64,000 bases of DNA from Eubacteriales bacterium (GTDB taxonomy: Bacteria; Bacillota; Clostridia; Oscillospirales; Oscillospiraceae), in the NCBI GenBank assembly GCA_030531505.1, contig JAUNNH010000006.1, forward strand, positions 1 to 64,000. Reading direction: 5' to 3'. Shown here one piece after another: positions 15,376 through 23,572 of the stretch (positions within the stretch are counted from its first letter, which is position 1; each line of letters opens with the position of its first letter). The notes under the pieces were generated by a model that worked only from the letters and a program-made list of their open reading frames with translations, was not told the DNA's origin and made no database searches. The position numbers were made by a program, and so were the translations under genes.

Positions 15376-17115
15376 TTATTGCCCCGCCTTGCCGAGGCGG
15401 AAGCAGTCCTCGCAGTAGTTGAACATGCTCCCGATGGGCAGCTCCCTGCCGCAGACGCGGCAGCGGCGGATATAGTCCTCCTTGCTCTCGCGCATGAGCG
15501 CGGCGATGCGCTCGCAGATCGCGCGGCGCTCGGCGGTGCTGTCGTCCTCCCGGCCGATGCGGCGCAGGAGCTGGTGGCGGATATCAAAGGCCTTGTACTG
15601 CAGCTCGCAGTCGAGCAGGGTCTCGGTTCCGAAATAGGGATGCGGCACGCGACGACCGCGCAGGATCGCCCGGGCGCAGGCCGTCCAGTATCCGATCAGC
15701 TCCTCGCTGCCGGAATCAATCGGGCAGGTGATGAGGTCGAAGAGCAGCTCCCGGTCCTGCTCGAGCTCGCGCCCGTGCAGGCGGCCGAGCAGAAGCAGCG
15801 CGTCGTGCATATCCTCGCGCATGAAGTCCGGGCTGCGCTCCATGCTCTGCCAGGTCTTGAGCAGCATGGCGAGCGGATAGGTCGTGCCCAGCACCTCCCG
15901 CGGAAAGGCCACGCAGGCCGCGCGGACCTTCCCCACGCTCCGTCCCAGCCGGTCGCGCACAATGGGGTCCTCCCCCAGCACCAGCACCTCTCCGAACTCA
16001 TTGAGCCCGTAGCGGCCGGCGCGCCCGCCGATCTGGTTGATCTCGGCCGTGTTCAGGGGGCGGAAGCGCCGCCCGTCGAACTTCGCCGTCTCGGCAAAGA
16101 CGATGCGCTTGATGGGCAGTGAGATGCCGAGGCCGATCGCGTCGGTCGCGACGACGATGTCGTTCTCCCCCTCGAGGTAGCGGCGCACCTCGCCGCGGCG
16201 CGCCTCCGGCGGGAGCGCGCCGTAGATGACGCTCGCATGAAAGCCGTTCTTCTCCAGCAGTGCCGCCGTGGAGAGGACGCTCTTGCGCGAGAAGCAGATG
16301 ACCGCGTCGTCCGGACGCAGATCGGCGTAGCCGCGGCACTCCCCGCCGTAGCGCAGCGGCGCGAGCCGCTTGTGGCGCACGACGCTGTATTCGTCGCCGA
16401 AGCTCTCCACGAGCTTCTGGATATACTCGAGCGCCTCCGGCGCCATGCAGACATGCACGACCTCCGCGTCCACCAGACAGAGCGCCCGCAGCCAGGAGGC
16501 CCCGCGGCTCGGGTCCGCGATGAGCTGCGCCTCGTCGATGACGGCGGTCTTGAAGCGCGTCTTCGTATCGGCGAGCTCCACCGTCGAGGATACGATCTGC
16601 GCGTTCTCCACCGGGAGATTCTCCTCCCCCGTCAGCATACTGCAGGGGATGCCCGCGGCGTTAATCTTATCGTACATCTCGAGCGCCAGCAGACGCAGCG
16701 GGCTCAGGTAGGTGCCCGGAGTGTGGCGCTTGAGATCCTCGATCGCCTCATAGGTCTTGCCGGAATTCGTCGGCCCGACATGCAGCACGAAGCTGCGCCT
16801 TAGCTCCCGTGCACGGCGGACATAGGCCTCGGGCGAATAGTCCCGGAACAGAGCCGTGATCTCCCGCATCTGCCGCTGCTGCTCGTCCTGGCGCTCCCGC
16901 TCGGCGCGCAGCTTCGCGATCTCCGGATGCTCGAGCATCCGCTGCACCTCGTCCTCCGGCCAGACGCCGACGGTCCAGTGCGCGCCGTGGCGGCCGCGGA
17001 CGGTCTTCACCTGGGGCTTGGGAAAGTATTTGCGGATCATGTTTTTCGTCAGGCCGTACTGGCGGATGATCTGCTGCTGGTCGAGCAGCGCGGCGTCCTG
17101 CTTCTTTTTGCTCAT
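15376..17115 (-). CDS. SUV3-like superfamily 2 RNA helicase with N-terminal HTH-like and C-terminal zinc-ribbon regions
   Basis: The 579-residue protein matches the mitochondrial SUV3 helicase pattern: Walker A GPTNSGKT at 114-121, box DEAQ at 194-197, CFSRKSVLS, VATDAIGLGISLPIKRIVF, and motif VI QIGGRAGRYG from 361. SUV3 enzymes unwind RNA with 3'-5' polarity and work with exoribonucleases such as PNPase. The N-terminal ~60 residues (LLDQQQIIRQYGLTKNMIRKYF) look like a helix-turn-helix; residues 552-571 form a CxxC...CxxC zinc ribbon. Both are extra to the eukaryotic protein. Upstream sequence gives only a weak ribosome site. Its cellular RNA target is unknown. The family call is strong, the RNA-decay role inferred. 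Confidence 0.87.
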   Translation of the reverse strand: MSKKKQDAALLDQQQIIRQYGLTKNMIRKYFPKPQVKTVRGRHGAHWTVGVWPEDEVQRMLEHPEIAKLRAERERQDEQQRQMREITALFRDYSPEAYVRRARELRRSFVLHVGPTNSGKTYEAIEDLKRHTPGTYLSPLRLLALEMYDKINAAGIPCSMLTGEENLPVENAQIVSSTVELADTKTRFKTAVIDEAQLIADPSRGASWLRALCLVDAEVVHVCMAPEALEYIQKLVESFGDEYSVVRHKRLAPLRYGGECRGYADLRPDDAVICFSRKSVLSTAALLEKNGFHASVIYGALPPEARRGEVRRYLEGENDIVVATDAIGLGISLPIKRIVFAETAKFDGRRFRPLNTAEINQIGGRAGRYGLNEFGEVLVLGEDPIVRDRLGRSVGKVRAACVAFPREVLGTTYPLAMLLKTWQSMERSPDFMREDMHDALLLLGRLHGRELEQDRELLFDLITCPIDSGSEELIGYWTACARAILRGRRVPHPYFGTETLLDCELQYKAFDIRHQLLRRIGREDDSTAERRAICERIAALMRESKEDYIRRCRVCGRELPIGSMFNYCEDCFRLGKAGQ

Positions 17116-17154
17116 ACATCGCTCACTTTTTCACACAGATGGCGACAGCATACC

Positions 17155-17192
17155 ATAAACATCCCCCGAGCGCAAGCGCGCCCGGGGGATGC
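17155..17192 (-). terminator. terminator after the second anti-sigma gene
   Basis: On the minus strand CATCCCCCG pairs with CGGGGGATG around a GC-rich imperfect stem, followed by TTTATGG. Confidence 0.65.
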
Positions 17193-17196
17193 CGTT

Positions 17197-18402
17197 TCAG
17201 TTATGGCCCGGGATTTCCCAGGTGTTCTCTCCCACGGTGACGGAGACGATGCTGTGGATGTCCCAGAGCGTGCTGCGCCCGGAGGACAGAAGCTTTTCCA
17301 CGCTTCCCTCCCGACCGCCGGAGGCGAGGTAGCCCCCGATCTCGGCCATGCTGCCGTCGCTCAGGTTCAGGTGCATGTTTTCGCGCACGGTCTGCTCCTC
17401 GGCGTTGGCCCAGCTCACCCAGCGCTCCGTCTGCCCGTCTGCGACGAGGACGTTGCGGTGTGCGGGGTCGTCCGTGTAGACCGTCTCGATGTCCTCGTGC
17501 GTCACATAGGTGTTGACGCCGCTCGCCACCAGCTCGATGCCAAGGATCTGTCCCTTTCCTCCCGTCTCGGGGTTTTCAAAGTCCCAGGGCACGGGGAAGA
17601 AGAAGTCGAGCGCCTCCTCTGCGACCGGGGTGAAACGCAGCGTGCCGAGTATCTTGTGCGCCGTCTGCTCGAAGCCCTCGCCGTAAGTCTTCATAAAGAG
17701 CTCCAGCTCCGTCGGCTCGCCCGGGGTCAGATCCCGCATCGGGATCGCGACACGCACGGTCATGGTCTTTGTCTCCGCGTCGTAGTACTGCTCCCGGTAG
17801 CGCTGCTCCATCCGCTCAGGCGGCACCGTGCGCCCGCCGTCGACGGTCTCGACCCAGTCCTCCGGCTCGAAGCGGAGCATGTCGGCTATGCCGAGGGAAC
17901 TGCTGATCTCCTCCTCGCCCTTGAGGCGGTAGGCAATGTTGCGGTAGACACGGCCATTTTCCGTCTCGACGCCGACCAGGGGGCAGATCAGCTCGTCCTC
18001 TCCGACAGGCGCGACGTTCAGCCACAGGTATTCGAAGGCTCCGTCGCTCAGCGCCGAGAGAAGCGTCACGCCGCTCCCGCCGTTCTCCGACGGCACCGCG
18101 TATTCTGTATAGCCCGCGACGGCGCCGCCCTGCGCCACTGTCTCGTTCAGTTCAGCCTGGCGGCGGCTGTGGATCGAGAGGCCCACAGCCAGCGCGCTCG
18201 TCACAAAGAGCGTGGAGAGGATCGCCGCAAGCAGCAGGGTGCGCGAGATACGCCGGACCCGGACGCGGCTGTGCTTATCTGTGTGTTCATGGATTCTGTT
18301 CATCGTGATCTCCTTGATCCGGGCCGAGTCAAAAGGACTCTCCAGCCCGTCGACGACTATCTCATCGCCATAATCAAAGAGCTCGGAAATACGTTCAGTC
18401 AA
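17197..18402 (-). CDS. anti-sigma factor-like membrane protein, DUF4179 type
   Basis: A 401-residue protein with a cytoplasmic N-terminal segment (residues 1-55, containing RIKEITMNRIHEH), one transmembrane helix (about 56-76, TLLLAAILSTLFVTSALAVG) and an extracytoplasmic domain of ~325 residues. This layout, and an 8-base overlap with the ECF sigma gene upstream, fits a cognate anti-sigma factor. The N-terminal piece ending in the MNRIHEHTDK stretch is typical of DUF4179 members. The extracytoplasmic part would be the sensor; it has no recognisable ligand motif. It is unlike the first anti-sigma protein at sequence level apart from architecture. Confidence 0.78.
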   Translation of the reverse strand: MTERISELFDYGDEIVVDGLESPFDSARIKEITMNRIHEHTDKHSRVRVRRISRTLLLAAILSTLFVTSALAVGLSIHSRRQAELNETVAQGGAVAGYTEYAVPSENGGSGVTLLSALSDGAFEYLWLNVAPVGEDELICPLVGVETENGRVYRNIAYRLKGEEEISSSLGIADMLRFEPEDWVETVDGGRTVPPERMEQRYREQYYDAETKTMTVRVAIPMRDLTPGEPTELELFMKTYGEGFEQTAHKILGTLRFTPVAEEALDFFFPVPWDFENPETGGKGQILGIELVASGVNTYVTHEDIETVYTDDPAHRNVLVADGQTERWVSWANAEEQTVRENMHLNLSDGSMAEIGGYLASGGREGSVEKLLSSGRSTLWDIHSIVSVTVGENTWEIPGHN

Positions 18403-18943
18403 TGAAATAGCCTCCTTCCTCGAGCTCGCGGCGGAGCCGTTCCCTGCCCCGTCGGAGCTTGCTCGTCACAGTGTTCTGGTTCAATCGCAGCGCCTCGCTG
18501 ATCACCCGGCTGTTCTGACCGAGATAATAGTGGCGCAGAAAGATGCCGCGGTCCGGCTCGGGCAGGGCCTCGACCGCCCGCCGCAGCGCCGCATAGAGCT
18601 CGCGCCGCGCAGCGTCGTCCTCCGGCCCGGGGACCGGGATCGCGAGCAGATCGTCGTCCAGCGGCAGTTCCCGGCCCGTCCGGCGCAGCGCGTTGAGCGC
18701 GCGGTGCCGCGCGATGCTGCCCAGATAGGCCTTCAGAGCCTCCGGCCGGGCCTTGTCCGCATGCTGCCAGAGCGCGCAGAACACATCGGCGACCAGCTCC
18801 TGCGCATCCTCCAGGCTGAGGCTTTCGCGCACGATATTCCACACGATCGCACCGACGTAGGACGTGTAGCGCTCGATGATCTTGCCCAGAGCCGCCTCGT
18901 CCCCTTCACGGAGACGCGCGACCAGGCTCTCTTCGTTTTTCAA
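18395..18943 (-). CDS. ECF-type RNA polymerase sigma factor (second copy)
   Basis: A ~182-residue ECF sigma factor. Region 2 includes LEDAQELVADVFCALWQHAD and YLGSIARHRALNALRR; region 4 includes LPEPDRGIFLRHYYLGQNSR, VISEALRLNQNTVTSKLRRG and RERLRRELEE. I favour a TTG start at 18943 because GAGGTG sits six bases upstream; a GTG three codons earlier would overlap that ribosome site. It overlaps the anti-sigma gene. Its region 4 differs clearly from the sigma at 11.6-12.2 kb, so the two pairs probably read different promoters. Confidence 0.88.
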   Translation of the reverse strand: MKNEESLVARLREGDEAALGKIIERYTSYVGAIVWNIVRESLSLEDAQELVADVFCALWQHADKARPEALKAYLGSIARHRALNALRRTGRELPLDDDLLAIPVPGPEDDAARRELYAALRRAVEALPEPDRGIFLRHYYLGQNSRVISEALRLNQNTVTSKLRRGRERLRRELEEGGYFID

Positions 18944-19019
18944 ACCGACCACCTCGTTTTCCTCGGAAAGCGCTTTCGTCTATCATAACACCGCAGCGGG
19001 CACTTTTTGTGCAGGCGGA

Positions 19020-19056
19020 GAAAAAAAGAAAACGGAGCGGCTGCCACCGCTCCGTT
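19020..19056 (-). terminator. orphan minus-strand terminator
   Basis: AACGGAGCGG pairs with CCGCTCCGTT around TGGCAG; on the minus strand it is followed by TTTCTTTTTTT. A strong terminator already ends the gene upstream, so this one is either a backup or ends an unannotated small RNA. Confidence 0.8.
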
Positions 19057-19210
19057 CCCTTATGGTGAGGACAAAATGAAAAAGATGAAAAACTGTTGCT
19101 CGCTGAGTATAGTATATAATGAAGTTATTTCATAAATAAGGCAAAAAGTATTTCGTAATTGTTAAATAAAGAATATTTTTATGTCAGCTTGGTAATATGT
19201 GGAACTTTCA

Positions 19211-19247
19211 CAAAAAGCCGGGGCGGTTTTCACCGCCCCGGCCTTTC
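19211..19247 (-). terminator. terminator after the split transketolase
   Basis: A stem with arms GCCGGGGCGGT and ACCGCCCCGGC, loop GAAA, and a TTTTTG tail on the minus strand lies right behind the stop at 19261. Confidence 0.85.
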
Positions 19248-19260
19248 TTACAGCTCGTTC

Positions 19261-20208
19261 TTATTTCTTCATTGCGATCGCGGCGCGTGCCTTTTCGGCC
19301 AGCTTTTCCGCGGTCAGACCGTAGTGGGCCAGGACCTCGCCCGCCTTGCCGCTGCGGCCGAACTCATCGTTCACACCGTGGCGCAGCACGGGCACCGGGC
19401 ACTTCTCTGCCAGCAGCTCTGCCACGGCGCCGCCGAGGCCGCCGATCACGGAGTGCTCCTCGCTCGTGACGATCGCGCCGGTCTCCCGCGCGGCGGCGAG
19501 CACCAGTTCCTCATCCAGCGGCTTGATCGTATGCATGTCGATGACGCGCGCGTCGATCCCCTCCGCGGCCAGCAGCTCCGCCGCCTTGCGGGCGGTGTTC
19601 ACCATGAGGCCGGTGGCGATCAGCGTCACATCTTTGCCCTCGCGCAGGGTCACGCCCTTGCCGAGCTCAAAGCGGTAGCCGGGGATCTCGTCGGTGAAGA
19701 TGTCCTCGACCGAGCGCTGCAGGCGCAGGTAGGCCGGGCCCTCATAGTTGAGCAGGGCCTCGACCGCCAGACGCATCTCGTGGCCGTCGCAGGGGCAGCA
19801 GACCAGCATGCCGGGCAGCACGCGCATCAGCGCGAAGTCCTCGATACACTGGTGGGTCGCGCCGTCCTCGCCGACGGAGATGCCGCCGTGCGAACCGACG
19901 ACCTTGACGTTCAGGTGGGGATAGGCGATGGAGTTGCGCACCTGCTCGTAGGCGCGGCCGGCGGCAAACATCGCGAAGGTATTCGTGAAGGGCTTGAGCC
20001 CCGCCGTGGCCATGCCGGCGGCGATGCCGGTCATATTGCACTCGGCGATGCCGCAGTCAAAGAAGCGCTCCGGGCACTTCGCGGCGAAAAACTTGGTCAT
20101 CGTTGCGCCGGCGAGGTCCGCTTCCAGCACCACGAGCTCGGGATACTTCTCGGCCAGCTCCGCCAGAGCTTCGCCGTATGCGTTGCGTGTTGCGATCTTT
20201 CCAGCCAT
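19261..20208 (-). CDS. transketolase, C-terminal subunit
   Basis: This is the pyrimidine-binding plus C-terminal half of a split transketolase (315 residues), which transfers two-carbon ketol units in the pentose phosphate pathway. It starts MAGKIATRNAYGEALAELAE and contains the cofactor-binding region FDCGIAECNMTGIAAGMATA, the active-site stretch SHGGISVGEDGATHQCIED, and the C-terminal domain with HSVIGGLGGAVAELL. It follows the N-terminal subunit after three bases. Split transketolases are common in Clostridia and archaea; DXS is excluded by size and by the partner gene. Confidence 0.93.
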   Translation of the reverse strand: MAGKIATRNAYGEALAELAEKYPELVVLEADLAGATMTKFFAAKCPERFFDCGIAECNMTGIAAGMATAGLKPFTNTFAMFAAGRAYEQVRNSIAYPHLNVKVVGSHGGISVGEDGATHQCIEDFALMRVLPGMLVCCPCDGHEMRLAVEALLNYEGPAYLRLQRSVEDIFTDEIPGYRFELGKGVTLREGKDVTLIATGLMVNTARKAAELLAAEGIDARVIDMHTIKPLDEELVLAAARETGAIVTSEEHSVIGGLGGAVAELLAEKCPVPVLRHGVNDEFGRSGKAGEVLAHYGLTAEKLAEKARAAIAMKK

Positions 20209-20211
20209 GTC

Positions 20212-21054
20212 TCAGCCCTCCAATTCTCGGATCTGCGCTTCCAGCTCGGCACGCGCCTGGGCAAACTGCTCGTCGTTTGGCGCTTTGCCGTGCCAGCCGG
20301 CCTGGTTCTCCATAAAGGAGACGCCCTTGCCCTTGACGGTGGCGGCCAGGATCACGGTCGGGCGGCCCTTCGCCTCACGCGCCTCAGCGAGCGCCTTCAG
20401 GATAGCCTCCATGTCGTGCCCATCGATCTTCACCACGTTCCAGTTGAAGGCCGCGAACTTCGCGTCCAGCGGCTCGGACGGCATGACGTCGGCCGTGGCG
20501 CCGTCGATCTGCAGGCCGTTCACGTCCACGAAAGCGCAGAGATTGTCGAGCTTCCATTTGGCAGCGGCCATGACCGCCTCCCAGATCTGCCCCTCTTCGA
20601 TCTCACCGTCGCCGCAGATGGCGTAGGTGCGATAGGTCTGGCCCTGCAGCTTCGCAGCCAGCGCCATTCCCACCGCAGCGCTCAGCCCCTGGCCGAGCGA
20701 GCCTGTGGACATATCCACGCCGGGGACGTTCACCATATCCGGATGGCCGGACAGGTGGGCCTTGATGGAGCGGAAGAGCTTGAGATCCTCTACCGGGAAA
20801 TAGCCGCGCTGCGCGAGCGTGGCATAGAGTGCCGGAGAGCAGTGCCCTTTCGAGAGCACAAAGCGGTCGCGCGCGGGGTTTTTCGGGTCAACCGGGTCGA
20901 TGTTCATCTCATGGAAATACAGCGCCGTCAGCATGTCCAGGCAGGACAGGGAGCCGCCGGGGTGGCCGGAGGCCGCCTCGTGCACGGCGTCCACCGCCAG
21001 CAGGCGGCTCTTCGCCGCGGCCAGGCGCAGTGCTTTCACATCCAGTTTTTCCAT
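20212..21054 (-). CDS. transketolase, N-terminal subunit
   Basis: The 280-residue thiamine-diphosphate-binding half of a split transketolase. Visible motifs are VHEAASGHPGGSLSCLDML, DRFVLSKGHCSPALYATLA, the TPP/Mg motif ICGDGEIEEGQIWEA ending around the NGLQ turn (DVNGLQIDG), and KGKGVSFMENQAGWHG. It forms a heteromer with the product of the downstream gene. I prefer the ATG at 21054 (GGAAAGGA upstream) over a GTG two codons earlier. The promoter diverges from that of the DUF1858 gene. Confidence 0.93.
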   Translation of the reverse strand: MEKLDVKALRLAAAKSRLLAVDAVHEAASGHPGGSLSCLDMLTALYFHEMNIDPVDPKNPARDRFVLSKGHCSPALYATLAQRGYFPVEDLKLFRSIKAHLSGHPDMVNVPGVDMSTGSLGQGLSAAVGMALAAKLQGQTYRTYAICGDGEIEEGQIWEAVMAAAKWKLDNLCAFVDVNGLQIDGATADVMPSEPLDAKFAAFNWNVVKIDGHDMEAILKALAEAREAKGRPTVILAATVKGKGVSFMENQAGWHGKAPNDEQFAQARAELEAQIRELEG

Positions 21055-21103
21055 AGTCACATTCCTTTCCTTTTATATAACAAGCAGGAGTCACGCTTCT
21101 TTT

Positions 21104-21132
21104 ATTTTGCGCCCGAGACCAGCATTTGTCAA
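21104..21132 (-). promoter_or_regulatory. predicted sigma-A promoter for the split transketolase
   Basis: Minus-strand TTGACA (21127-21132), 17 bases, CAAAAT (21104-21109). Confidence 0.55.
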
Positions 21133-21143
21133 GAGAGAAAGAC

Positions 21144-21172
21144 TTGATTCCTGTCCGCGCATTCGCTATAAT
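21144..21172 (+). promoter_or_regulatory. predicted sigma-A promoter for the DUF1858 gene
   Basis: TTGATT (21144-21149), 17 bases, TATAAT (21167-21172), 44 bases before the start codon. Confidence 0.65.
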
Positions 21173-21215
21173 AACCATCGTATGGCTGTCGAAAACGCAG
21201 GAAAGGAGCCGCGTC

Positions 21216-21467
21216 ATGTCGGATTTCCCTTTTGATGAGCACACCCCCCTGATCCGAATCTGGGAGGCCTATCCCTGGCTGTCGGAGGTCCTGCCCGTGA
21301 TGGACAAGCGCTTTGCCGTGATGAACACCGCGATGGGCAAGATCCTGATGAAGAAAAACTCCGTGGCCGACCTGAGCAAGGTGGCCGGCTTCTCTTCGGA
21401 GAAGCTGCTCGATAAGCTCCGCCGTGAGGTCGAAAAGCACGAAGCGGAGGCTTCCGGGAAGTATTAA
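21216..21467 (+). CDS. DUF1858-domain small protein
   Basis: An 83-residue protein of the DUF1858 type: FDEHTPLIRIWEAYPWLSEV, then PVMDKRFAVMNTAMGKILMK and VADLSKVAGFSSEKLLDKLR. Such domains occur alone or attached to hybrid-cluster or redox proteins in anaerobes and are thought to bind a small ligand or partner; no reaction is established. The ATG at 21216 has GAAAGGAGCC upstream. It has its own promoter and is followed closely by the YgjP-type gene, which has a separate promoter. Confidence 0.82.
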   Translation: MSDFPFDEHTPLIRIWEAYPWLSEVLPVMDKRFAVMNTAMGKILMKKNSVADLSKVAGFSSEKLLDKLRREVEKHEAEASGKY

Positions 21468-21520
21468 GAAAAATTAAGGTAAAAAAGCAGCTTGAAAGCC
21501 GTCATTTTTTCAGCTTGCTC

Positions 21521-21549
21521 TTGTGATTTTGTCGAAAGTTTAGTATAAT
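21521..21549 (+). promoter_or_regulatory. predicted sigma-A promoter overlapping the YgjP-type start
   Basis: TTGTGA (21521-21526), 17 bases, TATAAT (21544-21549). The -10 box overlaps the first in-frame ATG (21548), so translation must begin at a later codon or without a leader. Confidence 0.6.
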
Positions 21550-22144
21550 GTCCCTGTATATGAATCAGAAGGTGTCCGATGGATCGTCCGGATGGGCGAT
21601 CGAGGTCATCCGCAGCCGGCGTCGGACCCTGGCGCTGGAGCTCAAGGAGGACGGGCGGGTGCTGCTGCGCGTCCCGCGCTGGTGCTCCGGGCAGGAGATC
21701 CGGCGTTTCGTGGAGCAGAACCGTGACTGGATCGAACGGAAGCTGCGGGAGAACGAGGAGCGCCGGGAGGCGCTCGCGGCGATCCCGAAGCTCACAGAGG
21801 AGGAGATGCGTGCCCTGCAGAAGCGGGGGCGGGCCGTCTTCCCCGCCCGCTGCGCCGTCTATGCGCCGCTGCTCGGCGTCTCGTACGGCCGCATCAGCGT
21901 GCGTCGGCAGCACAGCAAGTGGGGCAGCTGCTCCGGAAAAGGCAACCTCAACTTCAATTGTCTGCTGCTTCTCGCCCCGGAGAGCGTGCTCGACTATGTA
22001 GTCGTGCACGAGCTCTGTCACCGGCGGGAGATGAACCATTCAAAACGCTTCTGGGCTCTGGTCGAGAGCATCTGCCCGGATTTCCGCGAGGCCAGGCGCT
22101 GGCTGCGGGAAAACGGCGGCGCGCTCCTGGCGCGTCTGCCCTGA
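21548..22144 (+). CDS. YgjP/DUF45-family zinc metallopeptidase
   Basis: Up to 198 residues. The C-terminal half has the zinc-protease motif VVVHELCHRREMNHSKRFW (HExxH with a downstream His), and SKWGSCSGKGNLNFNCLLLL, both diagnostic of the YgjP/SprT-like DUF45 family. The N-terminal half (IEVIRSRRRTLALELKEDGR) is a small beta domain. Substrates are unknown. The start is uncertain: the first ATG overlaps the predicted -10 box, the next ATG (21560) would be near-leaderless, and a GTG at 21572 has only a weak AGAAG upstream. The translated core from IEVIRS onward is secure. Confidence 0.88.
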   Translation: MSLYMNQKVSDGSSGWAIEVIRSRRRTLALELKEDGRVLLRVPRWCSGQEIRRFVEQNRDWIERKLRENEERREALAAIPKLTEEEMRALQKRGRAVFPARCAVYAPLLGVSYGRISVRRQHSKWGSCSGKGNLNFNCLLLLAPESVLDYVVVHELCHRREMNHSKRFWALVESICPDFREARRWLRENGGALLARLP

Positions 22145-22198
22145 ACCGGGATGTACCATCCGTCTATAGATCGAATCAAGAATCTGGAGGAAAGCAAC

Positions 22199-23419
22199 AT
22201 GAAAAAAATCCTGTCTCTGCTTGTGGTCACCGTGCTGATGCTCGGTCTGCTTGGCGTCACCGCTTTTGCGCAGGCGGCCATCATCTTCGAAGGTGAAGCT
22301 GCCAACGGCGTCACCAGCAGCAACGCGCAATCCGAGCCCGCCGCGCCCGCCGTCGTCATTGACCAGAGCGGCAACGTGCTCAGTGCGCCCACCGAGGCCA
22401 ACGGCTACGCCGGCGGTAAGGTCACCGTCACCAAGAGCCCCACGAGTGAGACCGTTGAAAAGGGCGGCAAGGCCACTTTCGTCGCCTACGCGGCCAACGC
22501 CACGGGTATCACCTGGCGTCTCGTGAGTTCTGACGGAATGGAGACCATCAACGTCGCAGCAGTCGCCGATTACTTCGCCGGCGTCACCACATGGGGTCTC
22601 GGCACCAACAGCCTCACCATCAAGAACATCCCGGAGAACATGAACGGCTGGCAGGTCGAGGCCAAGTTCGACGGTCCCGAGGGCCCGGTCTACTCGGCCG
22701 GTGCGCGCATCAGCGTCGTCGGCTCCTCCGCCAACGGCACCACCACCGATAAGAATCCCACCGGCCGTGTTGTGATCGGCGGCGCCACCGGCAACGCGCC
22801 CACCATCACCTCCCAGCCCACCGGCGCGGAGCTGACCTCCGGCAAGAGCACGACCCTCTCTGTCACCGCCGGCGTTGCCGACGGCAGCACGCTCCACTAT
22901 CAGTGGTACGTCAGCAACACTGACAGCAATACCGCCGGCATGGCAATCGCCGGCGCCACCTCCGCGAGCTACACGCCCGGCGAGCTTGAAGGCACCCGTT
23001 ATTACTATGTGGGCGTCTGGAGTGAGAAGGACGGCGTGAAGAGCGAAACAGCGTACTCCAATACCGCCGCCGTCTCCTATGCCCCCGCGGCGGAAACGGC
23101 CGCACCCAGCCCCTCCCCCGCAGCAGCGGGCAATACCGGCACCGGCACCACGGCCGGCACCACCAGCGGCGGCAATACTGGCAGCGGCTCCACCACCGGC
23201 AACACGCCGGAGGCCAGCCCCGCCGGACTCGAGATCGTGCCCGCCCCCGGTGCCGAGCAGACCGGCACTGAGGTCTCTCCCGCTCCCGCAACGGAGGAGC
23301 CGACCCGTACCGCGGCCGACTCCGTCAGCTCTCTGCCCGTGATCCTCGGCGCCATCGCCGCCGTCGCGCTGGCAGCCGGTGTGGGTCTTCTGGTCCTGCG
23401 CCGCAACGCCGGTCAGTAA
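22199..23419 (+). CDS. secreted, C-terminally anchored protein with two Ig-like domains
   Basis: A 406-residue surface protein with a signal peptide (MKKILSLLVVTVLMLGLLG, cut near AFAQA), an Ig-like domain at about 70-185 opening VTKSPTSETVEKGGKATF, a second at about 210-310 opening APTITSQPTGAELTSGKS, a Pro/Ser/Thr/Gly-rich linker (~315-370) and a C-terminal transmembrane helix with a basic tail (ILGAIAAVALAAGVGLLVLR). There is no LPXTG motif. The first domain is a divergent member of the lineage-specific KSPTxETV Ig-like family seen also at 32.8 and 54.8 kb. A role in adhesion or wall contact is inferred from layout. Start at 22199 has CTGGAGGAAAG. Confidence 0.82.
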   Translation: MKKILSLLVVTVLMLGLLGVTAFAQAAIIFEGEAANGVTSSNAQSEPAAPAVVIDQSGNVLSAPTEANGYAGGKVTVTKSPTSETVEKGGKATFVAYAANATGITWRLVSSDGMETINVAAVADYFAGVTTWGLGTNSLTIKNIPENMNGWQVEAKFDGPEGPVYSAGARISVVGSSANGTTTDKNPTGRVVIGGATGNAPTITSQPTGAELTSGKSTTLSVTAGVADGSTLHYQWYVSNTDSNTAGMAIAGATSASYTPGELEGTRYYYVGVWSEKDGVKSETAYSNTAAVSYAPAAETAAPSPSPAAAGNTGTGTTAGTTSGGNTGSGSTTGNTPEASPAGLEIVPAPGAEQTGTEVSPAPATEEPTRTAADSVSSLPVILGAIAAVALAAGVGLLVLRRNAGQ

Positions 23420-23443
23420 GCCCTTCCTCACAGCCTATCGTTT

Positions 23444-23480
23444 CAGCCGGTCAGGTCCGCCTGACCGGCTGTTTTTGTTT
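23444..23480 (+). terminator. terminator after the Ig-like surface protein
   Basis: CAGCCGGTCAGG pairs with CCTGACCGGCTG, followed by TTTTTGTTTTT. Confidence 0.92.
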
Positions 23481-23511
23481 TTCCGCCGCTGGTAAAAACT
23501 TCCTCTTTCCC

Positions 23512-23540
23512 TTGCAATTATGATACGGATTTTGTATACT
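23512..23540 (+). promoter_or_regulatory. predicted sigma-A promoter for the LysR/DUF364 run
   Basis: TTGCAA (23512-23517), 17 bases, TATACT (23535-23540), about 30 bases before the LysR start. Confidence 0.65.
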
Positions 23541-23572
23541 GTCTCTATCTTGATACACTTGAGGTGAGGCAG

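Larger units (their letters stand above)
18944..19260. other. gene-free stretch with two minus-strand terminators and an AT-rich island
   Basis: No convincing gene lies here. It holds the transketolase terminator (19211-19247), a second minus-strand terminator (19020-19056), and between them about 150 very AT-rich bases, unlike the GC-rich surroundings. The only short plus-strand frame (start 19075, 19 codons, MKKMKNCC start) has a weak GAGG site. A small minus-strand RNA ending at the second terminator is possible. Confidence 0.5.

Noticed and set aside
19075-19134. 19-codon plus-strand frame with a GAGG site
   Set aside because: Too short, AT-rich by chance, no promoter or conservation evidence.
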